Positions 7,711-19,856 of a DNA stretch of 64,000 bases are shown in pieces. This DNA comes from Wenjunlia tyrosinilytica (GTDB lineage Bacteria > Actinomycetota > Actinomycetes > Streptomycetales > Streptomycetaceae). A program made the translations under genes and the position numbers. The number at the start of each line of letters is the position of its first letter. Within the stretch, counting starts at the first letter, position 1. The stretch spans positions 1 through 64,000 of the forward strand of contig NZ_BMMS01000033.1 of NCBI RefSeq assembly GCF_014646055.1. Direction: 5' to 3'. Under the pieces are notes generated by a model. It worked only from the letters and a program-made list of their open reading frames with translations. It had not been told where the DNA came from and did no database searches.

Positions 7711-9996
7711 GTGACCGGGCAGCACGAATCCGCCGAGACCGGGGACGGCCCCGGACCGGCGGAGCGGCGGGCGGCCGAGGCACGGGCGCTGCTGGAGAGC
7801 CGCTACCCCGACCCGATGGGCGGGGTGCTTCCCCTGCTGCGCTCGCTCATCCGGTACGTACGGCGGCCGGTGCGCGTCGCGGTGCGGGCGTGGCGGCGTT
7901 CCATCCAGCTCAGGGTGGTCGCCACCACCTTGCTGCTCTCCCTCGGCGTGGTGCTCCTGCTCGGTGTGGTCGTCATCGGGCAGGTCCGCAACGGGCTTCT
8001 CGACGCCAAGCGCCAGTCCGCCCAGAGCCAGGCCCTGGGCGGGTTCAAGGCTGCCCAGGACCGGGCGGACGCCGCCTCTCGTGACGCGCGTGCCCAGCCG
8101 CCCGGCGGGGGCACCGCAGGCACCGCCGACGGCGGCACCGTGGAGTCCGGCACCTGGCTCAACGACCTGGTCGAGCAGCTGGCCAGCGGTGGCCAGGGCC
8201 TGTACGCCGTGGTGGCGCTCAGCTCCGACCCGCAGGGCCAGGGGCTCGACGACGCGGTCTCCGGCAGCCGCAGCCCCCGTACGACGGGCCATGTCGACCC
8301 GGAGGGGAGCATCTCCAAGGAGATGCGCGCGGCCATCGACAGCGACAGCCTGAACATGCACATCCAGTCCTGGTCGATCAAGCGGGACGGCAGCAAGAGC
8401 CGTGAGGCGGCGCTGGTGATCGGCAAGCAGCTGCGCGACGTCAACAACAAGCCGTACCAGCTGTACTACCTCTTCCCGTTCACCCAGGAGGAGGACACGC
8501 TCAACCTGGTCAAGGGCACCCTGGCGACCGCGGGCGTCTTCGTCGTCGTCCTGCTCGGCGCCATCGCCTGGCTCGTCGTGCGGCAGGTGGTCACGCCCGT
8601 GCGGATGGCGGCGCGGATCGCCGAGCGGCTCGCGGCCGGGCGCCTCCAGGAGCGGATGAAGGTCTCCGGGGAGGACGACATCGCCCGGCTGGGGGAGTCG
8701 TTCAACAAGATGGCGCAGAACCTCCAGATCAAGATCCAGCAGCTCGAGGACCTGTCCCGGATGCAGCGCCGCTTCGTCTCCGACGTCTCGCACGAGCTGC
8801 GCACCCCGCTGACCACGGTGCGCATGGCCGCGGACGTCATCTACGACGCCCGCGAGGACTTCGACCCGGTGACCGCCCGCTCGGCGGAGCTGCTGGGCAA
8901 CCAGCTCGACCGGTTCGAGTCGCTGCTGTCCGAGCTTTTGGAGATCAGCCGCTTCGACGCTGGCGCCGCCGCGCTGGAGGCCGAGCCCGTGGATCTGCGC
9001 AACGTCGTCAACCGGGTGGTCGAGGGCGCCGAGCCGCTGGCCGAGCGCAAGGGAACGACCCTGGTCGTACGGGGAGCGGGAGCGCCGGTCGTCGCCGAGG
9101 TCGACCCCAGGCGCGTCGAGCGCGTCCTGCGCAACCTCGTCGTCAACGCCGTCGAGCACGGCGAGGGCCGCGACGTGATCGTGCAGCTCGCCGTGTCCGC
9201 GGACTCCTCCGCCGTGGCGATCGCGGTGCGCGACTACGGCGTGGGGCTCAAGCCGGGCGAGGCCTCGCGGGTGTTCAACCGGTTCTGGCGCGCCGACCCG
9301 GCGCGCGCTCGCACCACCGGCGGCACGGGCCTGGGCCTGTCGATCGCCCTGGAGGACGCGCGCCTGCACGGCGGCTGGCTCCAGGCGTGGGGCGAGCCGG
9401 GCGGCGGTTCGCAGTTCCGGATGACCCTGCCGGTCGCCGTCGGAGGCGTACTGCGCGGCTCCCCGCTGCCCCTGGAGCCCAAGGACTCCCGCCGCAACCG
9501 CGGCCTCAACACCTCCGGCGCGCCCAACCGCCGGACGGTCCCGGCCGGCGCCTCGGCGGTGTCGGACGCGGCGCGACGCGGGCCGATACCCGTCCCGCAG
9601 CCCCTCGGGGCCGCCCATCCGCCGCCGCCCTCCGCCGCCCCGACCGCGGTGCCCAACGCGGACAACGGCAATGGCGGGACCGTCTCCCGCGTCGTCGGGC
9701 GGGCCGCCCCGCCCGGTCCGCCCGCCCCGACCGAGCCCCCCGCCCCGCCCGCCCCGACCGAGCCCCCCGCCCCGCCCGCCCCGCCCGCCCCGCCTGCCCC
9801 GACCGAGCCGCCCGCCCCGACCGAGCCGGCACCCCAGCGCCCTGACGAGCGGCGCCCGAAGGACGAGGGCCGCACGTACAACGGGGACCGCCCGAACGAC
9901 GAGGACGGCATGCGCGACGGGGACGGCACGCGCGACGGGGACCGCCCGAAGGACGCCGAGCGCATCCAGGAAGGGGACGAGCACCATGCCCGCTGA
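7711..9996 (+). CDS. mtrB: Sensor histidine kinase MtrB
   Basis: A 761-residue membrane kinase and cognate partner of MtrA. The order is: cytoplasmic N-terminus; helix 1 (about 67-92); extracytoplasmic sensor domain; helix 2 (about 269-292); HAMP; dimerisation domain with the phosphoacceptor His361 in SDVSHELRTPLTTV; then an HATPase with N-box NLVVNAVEHG (about 475), DYGVGLKPGE and GGTGLGLS. The tail from about residue 667 is a run of Pro-Ala-Pro-Thr-Glu repeats followed by a highly charged Asp/Arg/Glu segment, giving a longer C-terminus than the catalytic core needs. The GTG start is chosen by position, one base after mtrA. Confidence 0.95.
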   Translation: MTGQHESAETGDGPGPAERRAAEARALLESRYPDPMGGVLPLLRSLIRYVRRPVRVAVRAWRRSIQLRVVATTLLLSLGVVLLLGVVVIGQVRNGLLDAKRQSAQSQALGGFKAAQDRADAASRDARAQPPGGGTAGTADGGTVESGTWLNDLVEQLASGGQGLYAVVALSSDPQGQGLDDAVSGSRSPRTTGHVDPEGSISKEMRAAIDSDSLNMHIQSWSIKRDGSKSREAALVIGKQLRDVNNKPYQLYYLFPFTQEEDTLNLVKGTLATAGVFVVVLLGAIAWLVVRQVVTPVRMAARIAERLAAGRLQERMKVSGEDDIARLGESFNKMAQNLQIKIQQLEDLSRMQRRFVSDVSHELRTPLTTVRMAADVIYDAREDFDPVTARSAELLGNQLDRFESLLSELLEISRFDAGAAALEAEPVDLRNVVNRVVEGAEPLAERKGTTLVVRGAGAPVVAEVDPRRVERVLRNLVVNAVEHGEGRDVIVQLAVSADSSAVAIAVRDYGVGLKPGEASRVFNRFWRADPARARTTGGTGLGLSIALEDARLHGGWLQAWGEPGGGSQFRMTLPVAVGGVLRGSPLPLEPKDSRRNRGLNTSGAPNRRTVPAGASAVSDAARRGPIPVPQPLGAAHPPPPSAAPTAVPNADNGNGGTVSRVVGRAAPPGPPAPTEPPAPPAPTEPPAPPAPPAPPAPTEPPAPTEPAPQRPDERRPKDEGRTYNGDRPNDEDGMRDGDGTRDGDRPKDAERIQEGDEHHAR

Positions 9997-11764
9997 TCGC
10001 CGTCGCGCGCTGTGGAGCGCCCCGCTCGCCACCTTGCTCCTGGTGACCGGCTGTGCCTCCATGCCCGACACCGGGTCGGTGGAGAAGGTGACCGAGTCCC
10101 CGCGCACGGACGCCGAGTCGCAGGTGCGGATCATCGGAGTCAAGCCGCAGAAGGACGACGACCCCATGGCCGTCGTCCACGGCTTCCTGGAAGCGACCAC
10201 CAGCGACGAGGCCAACTACGACACCGCCCGCCTGTACCTGGCCAAGGAGACGGCCAAGGAGTGGAACCCCGAGGCGGGCATCACGGTGCTCACGGGAAGC
10301 CCGCTCCTGCGGTTCGTCAACCGCCGGGAGCCCGCCCCCGACGCGTCGGCGCAGATCGACCTGTCGGGTGACAAGGCCGCGGCCGTTGACAGCAAGCACG
10401 CATACAAACCAGACAAAGAGGCGTACCACGCGACCTTCAGCCTGAAGAAGGAACGGGGGCAGTGGCGGATCAAGGACCTGCCCAACGGCCTCGTCTTCAG
10501 CCAGCCCGACTTCCAGCGCGTCTACCGCTCGGTCAATATGTACTACTTCGCCGCCACGGCCGACCCTGACGTCCTGGTCCCCGATCCGGTGTACCTGCGC
10601 AAGGGGATAGACCCCATCAAGTCCGCGGTGAGGTCGCTCCTCGACGGGCCCACCGACTGGCTCTCGCCGGTGGTGGCCTCGAGGATCCCCGAGGGCACCA
10701 CCCTGGCCGGGATCGAACTCGGCGACACCGATCGGCTGCGGGTACGGCTCAACGGACTGGGCGGCACCCCCGAGCGGCAGTGCGAGTGGATGGCCGCCCA
10801 GGTCCTCAGGACCGTCCAGGAGGAGGCGGCCACCAAGGTCAAGTTCGTGGAACTGGCGGACGAGAACGACAAGGACGCGTGCGCGCTCACCGAGCGGCAG
10901 GCCCGCGAGTACGACCCGCTGCGCGCCTTCGACGCAGCGGACAAGCTGTTCTTCGTCGACGCCGAGCACCGGCTGAGGAGCCTGGAGCAGCAGGGCGGGG
11001 GCGCTGTGCAGGTTCCCGGCCCGTTCGGTGATGGCCGGGTGGGGCTTCGCTACGTGGCCGTGCGCTCGGACGGAAAGGCCGCGGCCGGGGTGCGGCGCGA
11101 CGGCAAGGCGCTCTATCTGGCCGACTTCCAGGACGGGGCCGAGCTCGGAAAGCCGGTGCTGACCAGCAAGGCCGCCAAGCCGGACGACGGCCTCGCGCAG
11201 CCCAGCTGGGACGGGCTCGGCGACCTGTGGGTGGCCGACCGGGACCCGAAGAACGCCCGGCTGCTGGTGCTGCGCGACGGCCAGCAGATCACCGTGGACG
11301 TGCCGGATCTCGCCAAGGGGCGCGTCCAGGCCCTGCGGGTGGCGCCCGACGGAGCCCGGATCGCGCTGCTGGTGCGCGAAGGGGACCGCACGGTGCTGCA
11401 ACTCGGCCGCGTCGAGCGCAGACAGCGCCACGGTGACCCGGAGATCTCGGTTAAGGACCTGCGGCAGGTGGCCCCGCAGCTCGAGGACGTGGCGGCGGCC
11501 TCGTGGGCGGGGCTGAGCAGGCTGCTGGTGGTCGGCCAGGAGTCCGAAGGCGTGCGGCAGATGCAGTACGTGGACACCGACGGCTCCATGCCCTTCGCGC
11601 CGACGCTACCCGCCATCAGCGGCGTCAACGCGGTGGCGACCTCCCCCGACCAGGCGCAGCCGATCCTCGCGGACACCTCCGAGGGCATCTACCAGCTCCC
11701 GCCGGACGCCAACTGGAAGCGGGTCGCGCCCAAGGGCAGCTCGTTCCCGGTCTACCCGGGGTAG
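9986..11764 (+). CDS. lpqB: Lipoprotein LpqB, MtrAB accessory
   Basis: A 592-residue lipoprotein. The N-terminus is a signal peptide ending in the lipobox LLVTGC with lipidated Cys23. A GerMN domain occupies roughly the middle (including PDPVYLRKGIDPIKSAVRSLLDGP), followed by a beta-propeller-like C-terminal half. LpqB interacts with the extracellular part of MtrB and tunes MtrA phosphorylation in mycobacteria; the gene order mtrA-mtrB-lpqB is preserved here. The ATG at 9986 overlaps the end of mtrB by 11 bases. Its signal peptide starts exactly there, so the longer upstream frame is rejected. Confidence 0.95.
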   Translation: MPADRRRALWSAPLATLLLVTGCASMPDTGSVEKVTESPRTDAESQVRIIGVKPQKDDDPMAVVHGFLEATTSDEANYDTARLYLAKETAKEWNPEAGITVLTGSPLLRFVNRREPAPDASAQIDLSGDKAAAVDSKHAYKPDKEAYHATFSLKKERGQWRIKDLPNGLVFSQPDFQRVYRSVNMYYFAATADPDVLVPDPVYLRKGIDPIKSAVRSLLDGPTDWLSPVVASRIPEGTTLAGIELGDTDRLRVRLNGLGGTPERQCEWMAAQVLRTVQEEAATKVKFVELADENDKDACALTERQAREYDPLRAFDAADKLFFVDAEHRLRSLEQQGGGAVQVPGPFGDGRVGLRYVAVRSDGKAAAGVRRDGKALYLADFQDGAELGKPVLTSKAAKPDDGLAQPSWDGLGDLWVADRDPKNARLLVLRDGQQITVDVPDLAKGRVQALRVAPDGARIALLVREGDRTVLQLGRVERRQRHGDPEISVKDLRQVAPQLEDVAAASWAGLSRLLVVGQESEGVRQMQYVDTDGSMPFAPTLPAISGVNAVATSPDQAQPILADTSEGIYQLPPDANWKRVAPKGSSFPVYPG

Positions 11765-11892
11765 GCGCGGGCCCACTCCGGGACTGGCGTACGGCGCCGG
11801 GCGGCGAAACCCGCGGGGGGTTTTCCAGGCGCCTGCTCGAGTTTTCCACAGGCCCTGGTGCGATGTCGGCCGGGCCGTGCACAGTGGTGGCC

Positions 11893-12684
11893 ATGCGCGA
11901 GTCATGGCTCACGCGGGAATGGTGCGGGGGCCTGGCCGATCTGGTCATGCCCATGGAATGCGCGGGGTGCGGTCGGCCCGGGGCCGTGCTGTGCGGCGGC
12001 TGCCTGGAGCCGCTGTGCGGCAGGGGTGCCCGCAGGGTGCGCCCGGATCCCGCGCCGAGGGGGCTGCCACCGGTGTACGCCTCTGCCGGTTACTGGGAAC
12101 CGGTCAGGGCGGTGCTGCTGGCACACAAGGAGCGGGGCGCACTGGCGCTCACGCGGCCGCTGGGGCAGGCGCTGGCCCTCGCGGTCCGCGAGGCCGTGCG
12201 GGAGCGCCCCGGGGAGAAGGGACGGGTCCTGCTCGTGCCGGTGCCCTCCGCGCGTCGGTCGGTGGCCGCGCGCGGACACGACCCCACGCGCCGGATCGCG
12301 CTCGCCGCGGCGTCACGGCTGCGGCGGGACGGGCTGCCGGTGCGGGTCGCGGCCGTGCTCGCGCAGCGCCGGGAAGTGAGGGACCAGTCCGGACTGGACG
12401 CACGGGCGAGGCTGTCGAACGTGGCGGGGGCGTTCGAAGCGCGTGCGGCCGGATCCGTGGCGGGCAGTCCCGTGGTGCTGGTCGACGACCTGCTCACCAC
12501 TGGAGCCTCGCTGGTGGAAGCGGCTCGCGCGGTGCGGCGGGCCCGAGGGCGGGTGATCGGCGCGGCGGTCGTCGCCGCCGCGTACTACCCGGTGGCCAGG
12601 GCTCGCGCCGAGGGCCGGAAAGAGGGGCCGGAGAACGCGCGTCCGCGCAGGTCGGGCGGGCATCCGTGCAGGTCGGAGCAGTGA
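11893..12684 (+). CDS. ComF-family phosphoribosyltransferase-like protein
   Basis: A 263-residue protein. An N-terminal zinc-ribbon-like cluster, CAGCGRPGAVLCGGC (about 21-35), is followed by a type I phosphoribosyltransferase fold with the PRPP-loop motif VVLVDDLLTTGASL at about 194-207. ComF relatives are linked to DNA uptake in competent bacteria, but in actinobacteria the role is unknown; they follow lpqB in Streptomyces. The C-terminal 30 residues are low-complexity. The ATG at 11893 was chosen because conserved sequence starts there; the ribosome site (GTGGTGG) is weak, so the start is less certain. Confidence 0.87.
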   Translation: MRESWLTREWCGGLADLVMPMECAGCGRPGAVLCGGCLEPLCGRGARRVRPDPAPRGLPPVYASAGYWEPVRAVLLAHKERGALALTRPLGQALALAVREAVRERPGEKGRVLLVPVPSARRSVAARGHDPTRRIALAAASRLRRDGLPVRVAAVLAQRREVRDQSGLDARARLSNVAGAFEARAAGSVAGSPVVLVDDLLTTGASLVEAARAVRRARGRVIGAAVVAAAYYPVARARAEGRKEGPENARPRRSGGHPCRSEQ

Positions 12685-12998
12685 GGATTCACTCGGCGGG
12701 AGTTGTGCGCTTCCCGGGGGTGCCGACACCCGTCCACTGGAGCTATGTTCGGGAGGGAGAGGCAAGGGTGCTATGCACGACCTTGCCGGTAATGCGATTT
12801 CTGCCGGAAAGGTGAATCCTCTCTCTTTCGGCACTCATCCGACTCGGATGGGTTTCGATCTTCTCGGTGGGGGAGGAGGAGGTGAGAGCCGCTGCGCCGC
12901 CCCTCTCCGGCAGCATCGGGGGACGGGTGGTTGCAACGGAACTCAAGGCCGAGCGGGCCGCGTGCCCGCCGGTGGAGAGCAAGCGATCGGAGTTCTGC
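12685..12998 (+). other. Intergenic leader of hpf
   Basis: This 314-base gap holds the presumed promoter and 5' untranslated region of hpf. An in-frame GTG at 12882 directly abuts GGAGGAGG, and another lies at 12867, so translation could begin upstream. However, the encoded 39-44 residues (PPLSGSIGGRV...) do not resemble HPF. No second gene or clear terminator is visible. AT-richer sequence at 12770-12870 (GATTTCTGCCGG, ATGGGTTTCGATCTTC) is the best place to look for stress-sigma-factor promoters. Confidence 0.4.
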
Positions 12999-13676
12999 GT
13001 GGACATCGTCGTCAAGGGTCGCAAGACCGAGGTGCCGGAGCGGTTCCGCAAGCACGTGGCAGAGAAACTGGACAAGGTCCAGAAGCTCGACGGCAAGGTG
13101 ATCAGCCTCGAAGTCGAGATCTCGAAGGAGCACAACCCTCGGCGGGCCGCGAGTTCCGACCGGGTCGAGATCACGTGCCACAGTCGTGGACCGGTCATCC
13201 GGGCGGAGGCCGCGGCTAGCGATCCGTACGCAGCGCTGGATCTGGCGGTCGGGAAGCTGGAAGCCCGGCTGCGCAAGGTGGCCGACAAGCGCCGCGTGCA
13301 CCGAGGCGGCAGCCGCACCCCGATGAGCGTCGCGGCGGCCACCGCCCCGCTGGCAGCGGAGATCAACGGCCACATCGCAGAGAGCACCAAAGAGGACGAG
13401 GTGCCGACCCGCAGGGTCGGATCGCTGGAGATCACGGGCGAGGGGCCCTGCGTGGTCCGAGAGAAGACCCACGCCGCAGGACCCATGGCGCTCGACCAGG
13501 CCCTCTACGAGATGGAGCTGGTCGGGCACGACTTCTACCTGTTCGTGGACGCCGACACCGGACAGCCGAGCGTCGTCTACCGCCGGCACGGATACGACTA
13601 CGGTGTGATCCACCTGAAGTCGGACGCGGCCGGTGACGACACGCCCATGGGCGCAGGCGGGGCGCTGGGCGGCTAG
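12999..13676 (+). CDS. hpf: Ribosome hibernation promoting factor, long form
   Basis: A 225-residue long-form HPF/YfiA protein. The N-terminal S30AE domain starts VDIVVKGRKTEVPERFRKHV and continues through KVISLEVEIS and SDPYAALDLAVGKLEARLRK. A variable linker precedes the C-terminal dimerisation domain (PMALDQALYEMELVGHDFYLFVDADTGQPSVVYRRHGYDYGVI). Long HPF dimerises 70S ribosomes into inactive 100S particles under stress or in stationary phase. The GTG at 12999 is preceded by CGGAG at six-base spacing and coincides with the start of family homology; a longer frame from 12867 or 12882 is possible but not favoured. Confidence 0.93.
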   Translation: MDIVVKGRKTEVPERFRKHVAEKLDKVQKLDGKVISLEVEISKEHNPRRAASSDRVEITCHSRGPVIRAEAAASDPYAALDLAVGKLEARLRKVADKRRVHRGGSRTPMSVAAATAPLAAEINGHIAESTKEDEVPTRRVGSLEITGEGPCVVREKTHAAGPMALDQALYEMELVGHDFYLFVDADTGQPSVVYRRHGYDYGVIHLKSDAAGDDTPMGAGGALGG

Positions 13677-13725
13677 AACCGCCGGAGACGCCCGCCGCGG
13701 CGGCCGGGTCGCCGGGCATGCCACA

Positions 13726-13759
13726 GGGCCCGGGGTGCGCACACAGCCACCCCGGGTCC
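13726..13759 (+). terminator. Terminator after hpf
   Basis: GGGCCCGGGGTG (13726-13737) pairs with CACCCCGGGTCC (13748-13759) with one mismatch around a 10-base loop, 50 bases after the hpf stop. There is no T-run, as is common in this genome. Confidence 0.6.
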
Positions 13760-13856
13760 TTCATGGAACGGCCAAGGGTGACCGTCCGGAGTCCGAACTG
13801 CCGCTGGAACGTGGAATCATGGCGGCACACCGAACTGGCCTTAGGGGGAGGAACGG

Positions 13857-14582
13857 ATGCCGGACGGCTTCGAGCCCGCGTCCGTGGGGGAGGACGGCCC
13901 CATGAGGGCGGCGTCACGGGAGGAGCCGATCCGGGTCCTTGTCGTCGACGACCATGCCCTGTTCAGGCGCGGTCTGGAGATCGTGCTGGCGCAGGAGGAG
14001 GACATCCAGGTCATCGGCGAGGCCGGGGACGGCGCGGAGGCCGTGGACAAGGCCGCCGACCTGCTTCCCGACATCGTCCTGATGGATGTCAGGATGCCCA
14101 AGCGCGGTGGGATCGAGGCCTGTACCTCCATCAAGGAGGTCGCCCCCAGCGCCAAGATCATCATGCTCACGATGAGCGACGAGGAAGCCGACCTCTACGA
14201 GGCGATCAAGGCGGGAGCCACCGGCTACCTGCTCAAGGAGATCTCCACGGACGAGGTCGCCACCGCGATTCGGGCCGTCGCGGACGGCCAGTCCCAGATC
14301 AGCCCCTCGATGGCGTCGAAGCTCCTCACCGAGTTCAAGTCGATGATCCAGCGCACGGACGAGCGGCGACTGGTTCCGGCGCCCCGGCTGACCGACCGCG
14401 AGCTCGAAGTGCTCAAGCTCGTGGCCACGGGCATGAACAACCGCGACATCGCCAAGGAGCTCTTCATCAGCGAGAACACGGTGAAGAACCACGTGCGCAA
14501 CATCCTGGAGAAGCTCCAGCTGCACTCCCGCATGGAAGCGGTCGTCTACGCCATGCGCGAGAAGATCCTCGAGATCAGATAG
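13857..14582 (+). CDS. Orphan NarL/LuxR-type response regulator
   Basis: A 241-residue response regulator. The receiver domain has VVDDHALFRRGLEIVL (about 29-44) and phosphoacceptor Asp77 in IVLMDVRMPKRGG, and the C-terminal LuxR helix-turn-helix has LTDRELEVLKLVATGMNNRDIAKELFISENTVKNHV (about 178-215). No histidine kinase gene is adjacent, so its input is unknown; it may be activated by a distant kinase or be phosphorylation-independent. The ATG at 13857 has a strong GGGGGAGG site. An orphan regulator at this place between hpf and secA is usual in Streptomyces. About 20 disordered residues precede the receiver. Confidence 0.93.
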   Translation: MPDGFEPASVGEDGPMRAASREEPIRVLVVDDHALFRRGLEIVLAQEEDIQVIGEAGDGAEAVDKAADLLPDIVLMDVRMPKRGGIEACTSIKEVAPSAKIIMLTMSDEEADLYEAIKAGATGYLLKEISTDEVATAIRAVADGQSQISPSMASKLLTEFKSMIQRTDERRLVPAPRLTDRELEVLKLVATGMNNRDIAKELFISENTVKNHVRNILEKLQLHSRMEAVVYAMREKILEIR

Positions 14583-14586
14583 AGCC

Positions 14587-14620
14587 GGCGGATCCCGCCG
14601 CCTTCCAGCGGCGCGGGTCC
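14587..14620. terminator. Bidirectional hairpin between convergent genes
   Basis: The 39-base gap between the response regulator stop and the convergent YcaQ-like gene stop contains overlapping GC-rich inverted repeats (GGCGG-ATC-CCGCC; also GGATCCCGCCGC pairing with GCGGCGCGGGTCC). It probably terminates both genes. No T-run is present. Confidence 0.5.
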
Positions 14621-14621
14621 G

Positions 14622-15812
14622 TCATATGGCGGCCGAGGCTTCGGCCACCGCCGCCGTGAGCGGAGCCGCCAGCTCGGCGGGGGTCACCCGCTCCACCCGC
14701 ACCTCCTCGCAGCCCACCCACTGGGCGGCCTCCAGGAGCGCCGCGGCCATCGGCTGCACCGCCTTGGGCGTCTCCAGCGAGGCATGCCGGGCGATCAGCG
14801 TCCGGCCCTCGCGCCCCGGGTCCACCCGGCCCAGCAGCCTGCCGCCCGCCAGCAGAGGCATCGCGAAGTATCCGTGGACGCGCTTGGGCTTGGGCACATA
14901 GGCCTCCAGCCGGTGCGTGAAGCCGAACACCCGCTCGGTCCTGGCGCGGTCCCAGACCAGCGAGTCGAAAGGGGAGAGCAGGGTCGTGCGGTGCCGCCCG
15001 CGAGGGGCGATCTCCAGCGCCGCGGGGTCCGCCCATGCCGCCTTGCCCCAGCCCTCGACCGCCACCGGCACCAGACCGGAATCGGCGACCACGAGGTCCA
15101 CCTGCTCGTTCCTGAGCCGGTGGTAGTCCGCCAGATCGGTGCGCGTCGCCACCCCCAGCGACTGCCCGGCCAGCGCCACCAGCCGACGCAGGCACTCGCG
15201 GTCGTCGAGGTCGTCGTGGAGAAGCGCGTCGGGCACCGCCCGCTCCGCCAGGTCGTAGACCCGCTTCCATCCGCGCCGCTGGGCGCAGACGACATCACCG
15301 GTGTCGAGCAGCCACTCCACCGCGATCTTCGTCTCGGACCAGTCCCACCACGGCCCGCCGTTCTTCGCGCCGCCCAGCTCGGTCGAGGTCAGTGGCCCTT
15401 CGGCCTCGAGCCGGTCCAGCACCGCCGCGCACGAGCGGTCGGCGTCCTCCATGACATGCCAGCGGTGACCCCGCGCGCGCCGGGCCCGCCGCCGGAACGC
15501 GAAGTGCGGCCACTCCTCGATGGGCAGCACACAGGCGGCGTGCGACCAGTACTCGAAGGCCGCCCCCGAGCCCCAGTACGCCGTCTCCACCGCGTCCCGC
15601 CCGACGGCGCCCAGCCTGGCGTAGGGCACCAGCTCGTGCGAGCGGGCCAGCACGGAGATGGTGTCCAGCTGCACCGCGCCGAGGTGGCGCAGCATCCCCC
15701 GCACCCCCGCCCTGCGGTCGGGCGCGCCGAGCAGCCCCTGGGCACGCAGGGCGATCCTGCGCGCGTCGTCGGCGGACAGCGTGACGGTCGGAGCGGGCAC
15801 GGTGGTGGTCAT
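14622..15812 (-). CDS. YcaQ/AlkX-family DNA glycosylase (winged-helix protein)
   Basis: A 396-residue protein of the HTH_42/YcaQ family. It has the family catalytic QxD motif in HLGAVQLDTISVLARSHELV near residue 50 and the repeated winged-helix architecture (LTSTELGG, WDWSETKIAVEWLLDTGDVV, LLSPFDSLVWDRAR). Characterised members excise bulky alkylated bases and unhook interstrand crosslinks, and actinobacterial relatives can give self-resistance to DNA-damaging natural products. No cytotoxin cluster is adjacent, so a general repair role is more likely. The ATG at 15812 is chosen by homology; the ribosome site is unclear and the frame upstream is low-complexity. Confidence 0.88.
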   Translation of the reverse strand: MTTTVPAPTVTLSADDARRIALRAQGLLGAPDRRAGVRGMLRHLGAVQLDTISVLARSHELVPYARLGAVGRDAVETAYWGSGAAFEYWSHAACVLPIEEWPHFAFRRRARRARGHRWHVMEDADRSCAAVLDRLEAEGPLTSTELGGAKNGGPWWDWSETKIAVEWLLDTGDVVCAQRRGWKRVYDLAERAVPDALLHDDLDDRECLRRLVALAGQSLGVATRTDLADYHRLRNEQVDLVVADSGLVPVAVEGWGKAAWADPAALEIAPRGRHRTTLLSPFDSLVWDRARTERVFGFTHRLEAYVPKPKRVHGYFAMPLLAGGRLLGRVDPGREGRTLIARHASLETPKAVQPMAAALLEAAQWVGCEEVRVERVTPAELAAPLTAAVAEASAAI

Positions 15813-15959
15813 GCGGGCAGGGTAGAAGCCGTCACTGACAACGGGGCCCCCTCCCCTCCCCCCGCCCCCGCCCCTCCCCCTCGTGTCCTTCGTCCCGCCG
15901 CCCCCGTTCGGTACCCACATGGCCGGTCCCGGCCGGACCAGGCGGGCCGGCCACCGTCG

Positions 15960-16568
15960 CTACCGCAGCGCTCCCCGCCCCTGCCGCGGGCTCGGCACGT
16001 ACGGTGTGCGTCCCGGCAGGCTCAGGTCGGAGGGCAGGAGCGAGCCGGTCCAGGCGTCGCGGCGGGTGCCGCGGTGCACCAGCCGTGAGCGCAAAGTGCC
16101 CTCCATCGTGAAGCCCGCCTTGACGGCCACGGCGCGCGATCCCTCGTTGCCGACCTCCGCGTACCACTCCAGGCGGTCGGCGCCCAGCGCGGTGAACGTC
16201 CAGCGCGCCACCGCCAGGACCGCCTCCACGGTGTAGCCGTGCCCGCGCTGCTCCTTCGCCGTCCAGAACCCGATCTCGGCTGTGCGCCCCTCCGTGCGAA
16301 GGCCTCCCACCCCGACCAGGCCGACGGAGGAGACGAGCTCGCCCCGGTCCTTGGTGAAGGTGCCGAAATTGAACAGCGTTTCGTCACGCCAGCCGTTCGG
16401 GGAGATCTCGGAGACGAACCCCTCGGCGTGCCGCCGCTCATAGGGTGAGGGGACGGTCGTCCAGCGCTGGATGTCGGCGTTCTGGCAGGCGCGCAGTACC
16501 TCGTCGGCGTCCGCGGGGCCGAAGGGGCGCAGCAGGAGCCGGTCGGTGGCGAGTGTCACGGGTTCCAT
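15960..16568 (-). CDS. GNAT-family N-acetyltransferase, RimJ/RimL-like
   Basis: A 202-residue acetyltransferase. It opens MEPVTLATDRLLLRPFGPADADEVL, typical of the Acetyltransf_3 (RimJ/RimL) group, and contains the acetyl-CoA-binding region AEIGFWTAKEQRGHGYTVEAV and the later GNEGSRAVAVKAGFTMEGTLR. The substrate cannot be deduced; relatives modify ribosomal-protein N-termini, amino-sugars or antibiotics. The ATG at 16568 fits the family start; an upstream extension of 69 residues is low-complexity. It is divergent from secA. Confidence 0.9.
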   Translation of the reverse strand: MEPVTLATDRLLLRPFGPADADEVLRACQNADIQRWTTVPSPYERRHAEGFVSEISPNGWRDETLFNFGTFTKDRGELVSSVGLVGVGGLRTEGRTAEIGFWTAKEQRGHGYTVEAVLAVARWTFTALGADRLEWYAEVGNEGSRAVAVKAGFTMEGTLRSRLVHRGTRRDAWTGSLLPSDLSLPGRTPYVPSPRQGRGALR

Positions 16569-16861
16569 GACCGGAGTATTCCGCAGGCGGACGCCTGCCC
16601 CGAAAGGGGTTTGCGGGTGCTCGCGGGCTCCCGCGGCAGCCGCCGCCGGGCACTTCCCCCGACCCGTCCCCCGACCCGTCCCTCGGCACTTCCCCCGGCC
16701 CTCGCGCGGCCGTTCCCCGGCGAACCGCGGCACCGGCGGGACGCCGGACCTCCCACGCCGCGTAGCACCTCGCATACGATGGCCGTTGCGGTGGTCCCAT
16801 GTCCGCCGTGCCGGCGCGTGGAGAAGCGCGTGAGGTTCGTATCGGCAAGGAGCCAGCTTAC

Positions 16862-19651
<2,790 letters not shown>

Positions 19652-19699
19652 CGCGCGGCGCGAGCGGTGAACGCCGCGTGACCCGCGAACGGTGACAGG

Positions 19700-19725
19700 G
19701 GCCGGTTCCCACCAGGGGACCGGCC
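19700..19725 (+). terminator. Terminator after secA
   Basis: GGCCGGTTCCC (19700-19710), loop ACCA and GGGGACCGGCC (19715-19725) form an 11-bp stem with one G-T wobble, 50 bases after the secA stop. Sequence from 19730 to 19850 then contains imperfect copies of CGTGTCCCGCGCCAGGGGCTC and no gene. Confidence 0.65.
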
Positions 19726-19856
19726 TCCGCCGTGTCCCGCGCCCGGCCGCGCCGGGGCCGCCCGTGTTCCGCGCCAGGGGCTCGCGCCCGGCGCGGACCG
19801 TGTCCCGCGCCAGGGGCTCCGGACAGCTCCCGCCCGTGTCCCGCCCCGGTCCGCGC

